DNA of 6,492 nucleotides from NCBI GenBank assembly GCA_022560215.1, contig JADFTO010000154.1:1-6492 (forward strand), read 5' to 3'. A model generated the notes under the pieces. The model saw nothing but the letters and a program-made list of their open reading frames with translations. It searched no databases and was not told the DNA's origin. The translations under genes were made by a program, and so were the position numbers. Within the stretch, counting starts at the first letter, position 1. Each line of letters begins with the position of its first letter. Below, in pieces: positions 5,515 to 6,492 of this stretch. The stretch comes from Pseudomonadota bacterium (lineage in GTDB: Bacteria; Pseudomonadota; Alphaproteobacteria; Rhodospirillales; 2-02-FULL-58-16).

Positions 5515-6474
5515 ATGAAACCCGTCATCCTCGTCACCCGCAAGCTGCCGGACGCCGTGGAAGAGCGCCTCAAGCGCGACTACGAACCCCGGCTCAACCC
5601 CGACGACCGGCTCTATACCAAGGATGAGATCATCGAGCGGGCGGAGGGCGCCGACGCCATCCTGCCCTGTCACACCGAAGCCATGACGGCCGACGTTATC
5701 GGACGGCTGCCCGACAGCATCCGGGCCATCGCCAATTTCTCGGTCGGATACGACCACGTGGACCTGGAGGCGGCCAAGGCCCGCGGCATCATCGTCACCA
5801 ATACGCCCGAGGTGCTGTCCGACGCCACCGCCGAGCTGACCATACTCTTGATGCTGGGCGCCGCCCGCCGGGCCGGCGAGGGCGAGCGCCTGGTTCGCGC
5901 CGGGGAATGGAAGGATTGGAGCCCGTCCTTCATGGTCGGCACCCAGATGACCGGCAAGCGCCTCGGCATCATCGGCCTGGGCCGGGTCGGCCGGGTGACG
6001 GCGCAGCGCGCACGGGGCTTCGACATGGAAATTCATTACCACGACCTGAACCGCCTGCCTGCCGAGGCCGAGGCCGGCGCCATCTTCCACCAGACCGTGG
6101 AAGACCTGCTGCCCCATTGCGACTTCCTGGCCATCCACTGCGTCGCCAGCCCGCAGACCCGGGGCCTGCTCGACGCCGAGCGTATCGCCTTGCTGCCCGA
6201 GGGCGCCATTGTGGTCAACGCCGCCCGCGGGGTCATCGTCGACGACGAGGCGCTGATCCAGGCGCTGAAATCGGGCCGTGTGAAGGCGGCCGGGATCGAC
6301 GCCTACAACAACGAGCCCAACATCCATCCCGGATACAAGGACCTCCCCAACGCCTTCCTCATGCCCCATATCGGCAGCGCCACGGCCGAGACCCGCGACG
6401 CCATGGGCTTCAGGGCGCTGGACAACCTCGACGCCATCTTCGCCGGCCGCGAGCCGAAGGACAGGGTAGCGTGA
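5515..6474 (+). CDS. D-2-hydroxyacid dehydrogenase (glyoxylate/hydroxypyruvate reductase type)
   Basis: A 319-residue cytoplasmic oxidoreductase, the usual length for the family, which reduces glyoxylate or hydroxypyruvate (2-keto acids) to D-2-hydroxyacids. Domain order: N-terminal substrate domain starting MKPVILVTRKLPDAVEERL, with NFSVGYDHVDL (74-84) and VTNTPEVLSDATAEL (94-108); then the nucleotide fold with GLGRVG (154-159); then the catalytic set Arg238 (NAARGVIVDD), Glu267 (YNNEPN) and His285 (MPHIGSAT). At the end of the second strand, YHDLNR places Asp177 where NAD-preferring relatives have an acidic residue, so NADH is likelier than NADPH; this is inference. I chose the ATG at 5515 because it gives the family's normal N-terminus. 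An in-frame ATG at 5467 adds 16 residues and has the G-rich sequence AGGGGTG just upstream, so it is a real alternative. The gene is divergent from the lipoprotein-thiolase series. Stop TGA at 6472-6474. Confidence 0.93.
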   Translation: MKPVILVTRKLPDAVEERLKRDYEPRLNPDDRLYTKDEIIERAEGADAILPCHTEAMTADVIGRLPDSIRAIANFSVGYDHVDLEAAKARGIIVTNTPEVLSDATAELTILLMLGAARRAGEGERLVRAGEWKDWSPSFMVGTQMTGKRLGIIGLGRVGRVTAQRARGFDMEIHYHDLNRLPAEAEAGAIFHQTVEDLLPHCDFLAIHCVASPQTRGLLDAERIALLPEGAIVVNAARGVIVDDEALIQALKSGRVKAAGIDAYNNEPNIHPGYKDLPNAFLMPHIGSATAETRDAMGFRALDNLDAIFAGREPKDRVA

Positions 6475-6492
6475 AGTCATTTTTTAGGGGGT

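Noticed and set aside
5491..6480. A 329-codon open frame on the minus strand opposite the dehydrogenase.
   Set aside because: Same effect: a shadow of GC-rich codons opposite a gene with its full catalytic set; no domain or signal is recognisable in its product.

Overview
This is a dense, high-G+C (roughly two-thirds by eye) stretch of bacterial chromosome. Strong GC bias at third codon positions, frequent GTG/TTG starts and the protein types present suggest an alphaproteobacterium, perhaps near the Rhodospirillales. That placement is inference, since there is no rRNA or marker gene here. No tRNA, insertion sequence, CRISPR array or phage gene is visible.

Layout: six genes lie head to tail on the minus strand and are divergent from one gene on the plus strand. 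Read in their own direction from about 5350 down to 14, the minus-strand genes are: (1) a small lipoprotein of unknown function; (2) a thiolase (acetyl-CoA acyltransferase); (3) a class III (CaiB/BaiF) CoA-transferase; (4) an aldo/keto reductase with a twin-arginine export signal; (5) a Frag1/DRAM/Sfk1-type six-helix membrane protein; (6) a short membrane protein whose first three quarters look like TauE/SafE and whose last 40-odd residues look like the C-terminus of VIT1/CCC1 iron/manganese transporters. The gaps are only 21-61 bases, so one transcript is plausible. A good sigma70-type promoter (TGGACG, 17 bases, TATAGG with an extended -10 TG) sits upstream of the lipoprotein. The plus-strand gene at the right end is a D-2-hydroxyacid dehydrogenase of the glyoxylate/hydroxypyruvate reductase type with a full catalytic set.

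How the genes might work together: the CoA-transferase and thiolase are the clearest pair. One moves CoA onto an organic acid and the other cleaves (or forms) a 3-ketoacyl-CoA. The hydratase and dehydrogenase steps expected between them are absent from the window. The lipoprotein, the Tat-exported reductase and the two membrane proteins concern the cell envelope and have no obvious link to acyl-CoA chemistry, so the cluster may be co-transcribed without forming one pathway.

Most notable: the apparent in-frame TauE/VIT chimera at 14-562, and a pair of adjacent GC-only hairpins just before the Frag1-type gene, the second of which holds the Shine-Dalgarno sequence in its loop. I did not find a convincing new multi-gene defence or mobile system here. 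The long plus-strand open frames opposite the minus-strand genes (one of 929 codons) are shadows of GC-rich codon use.
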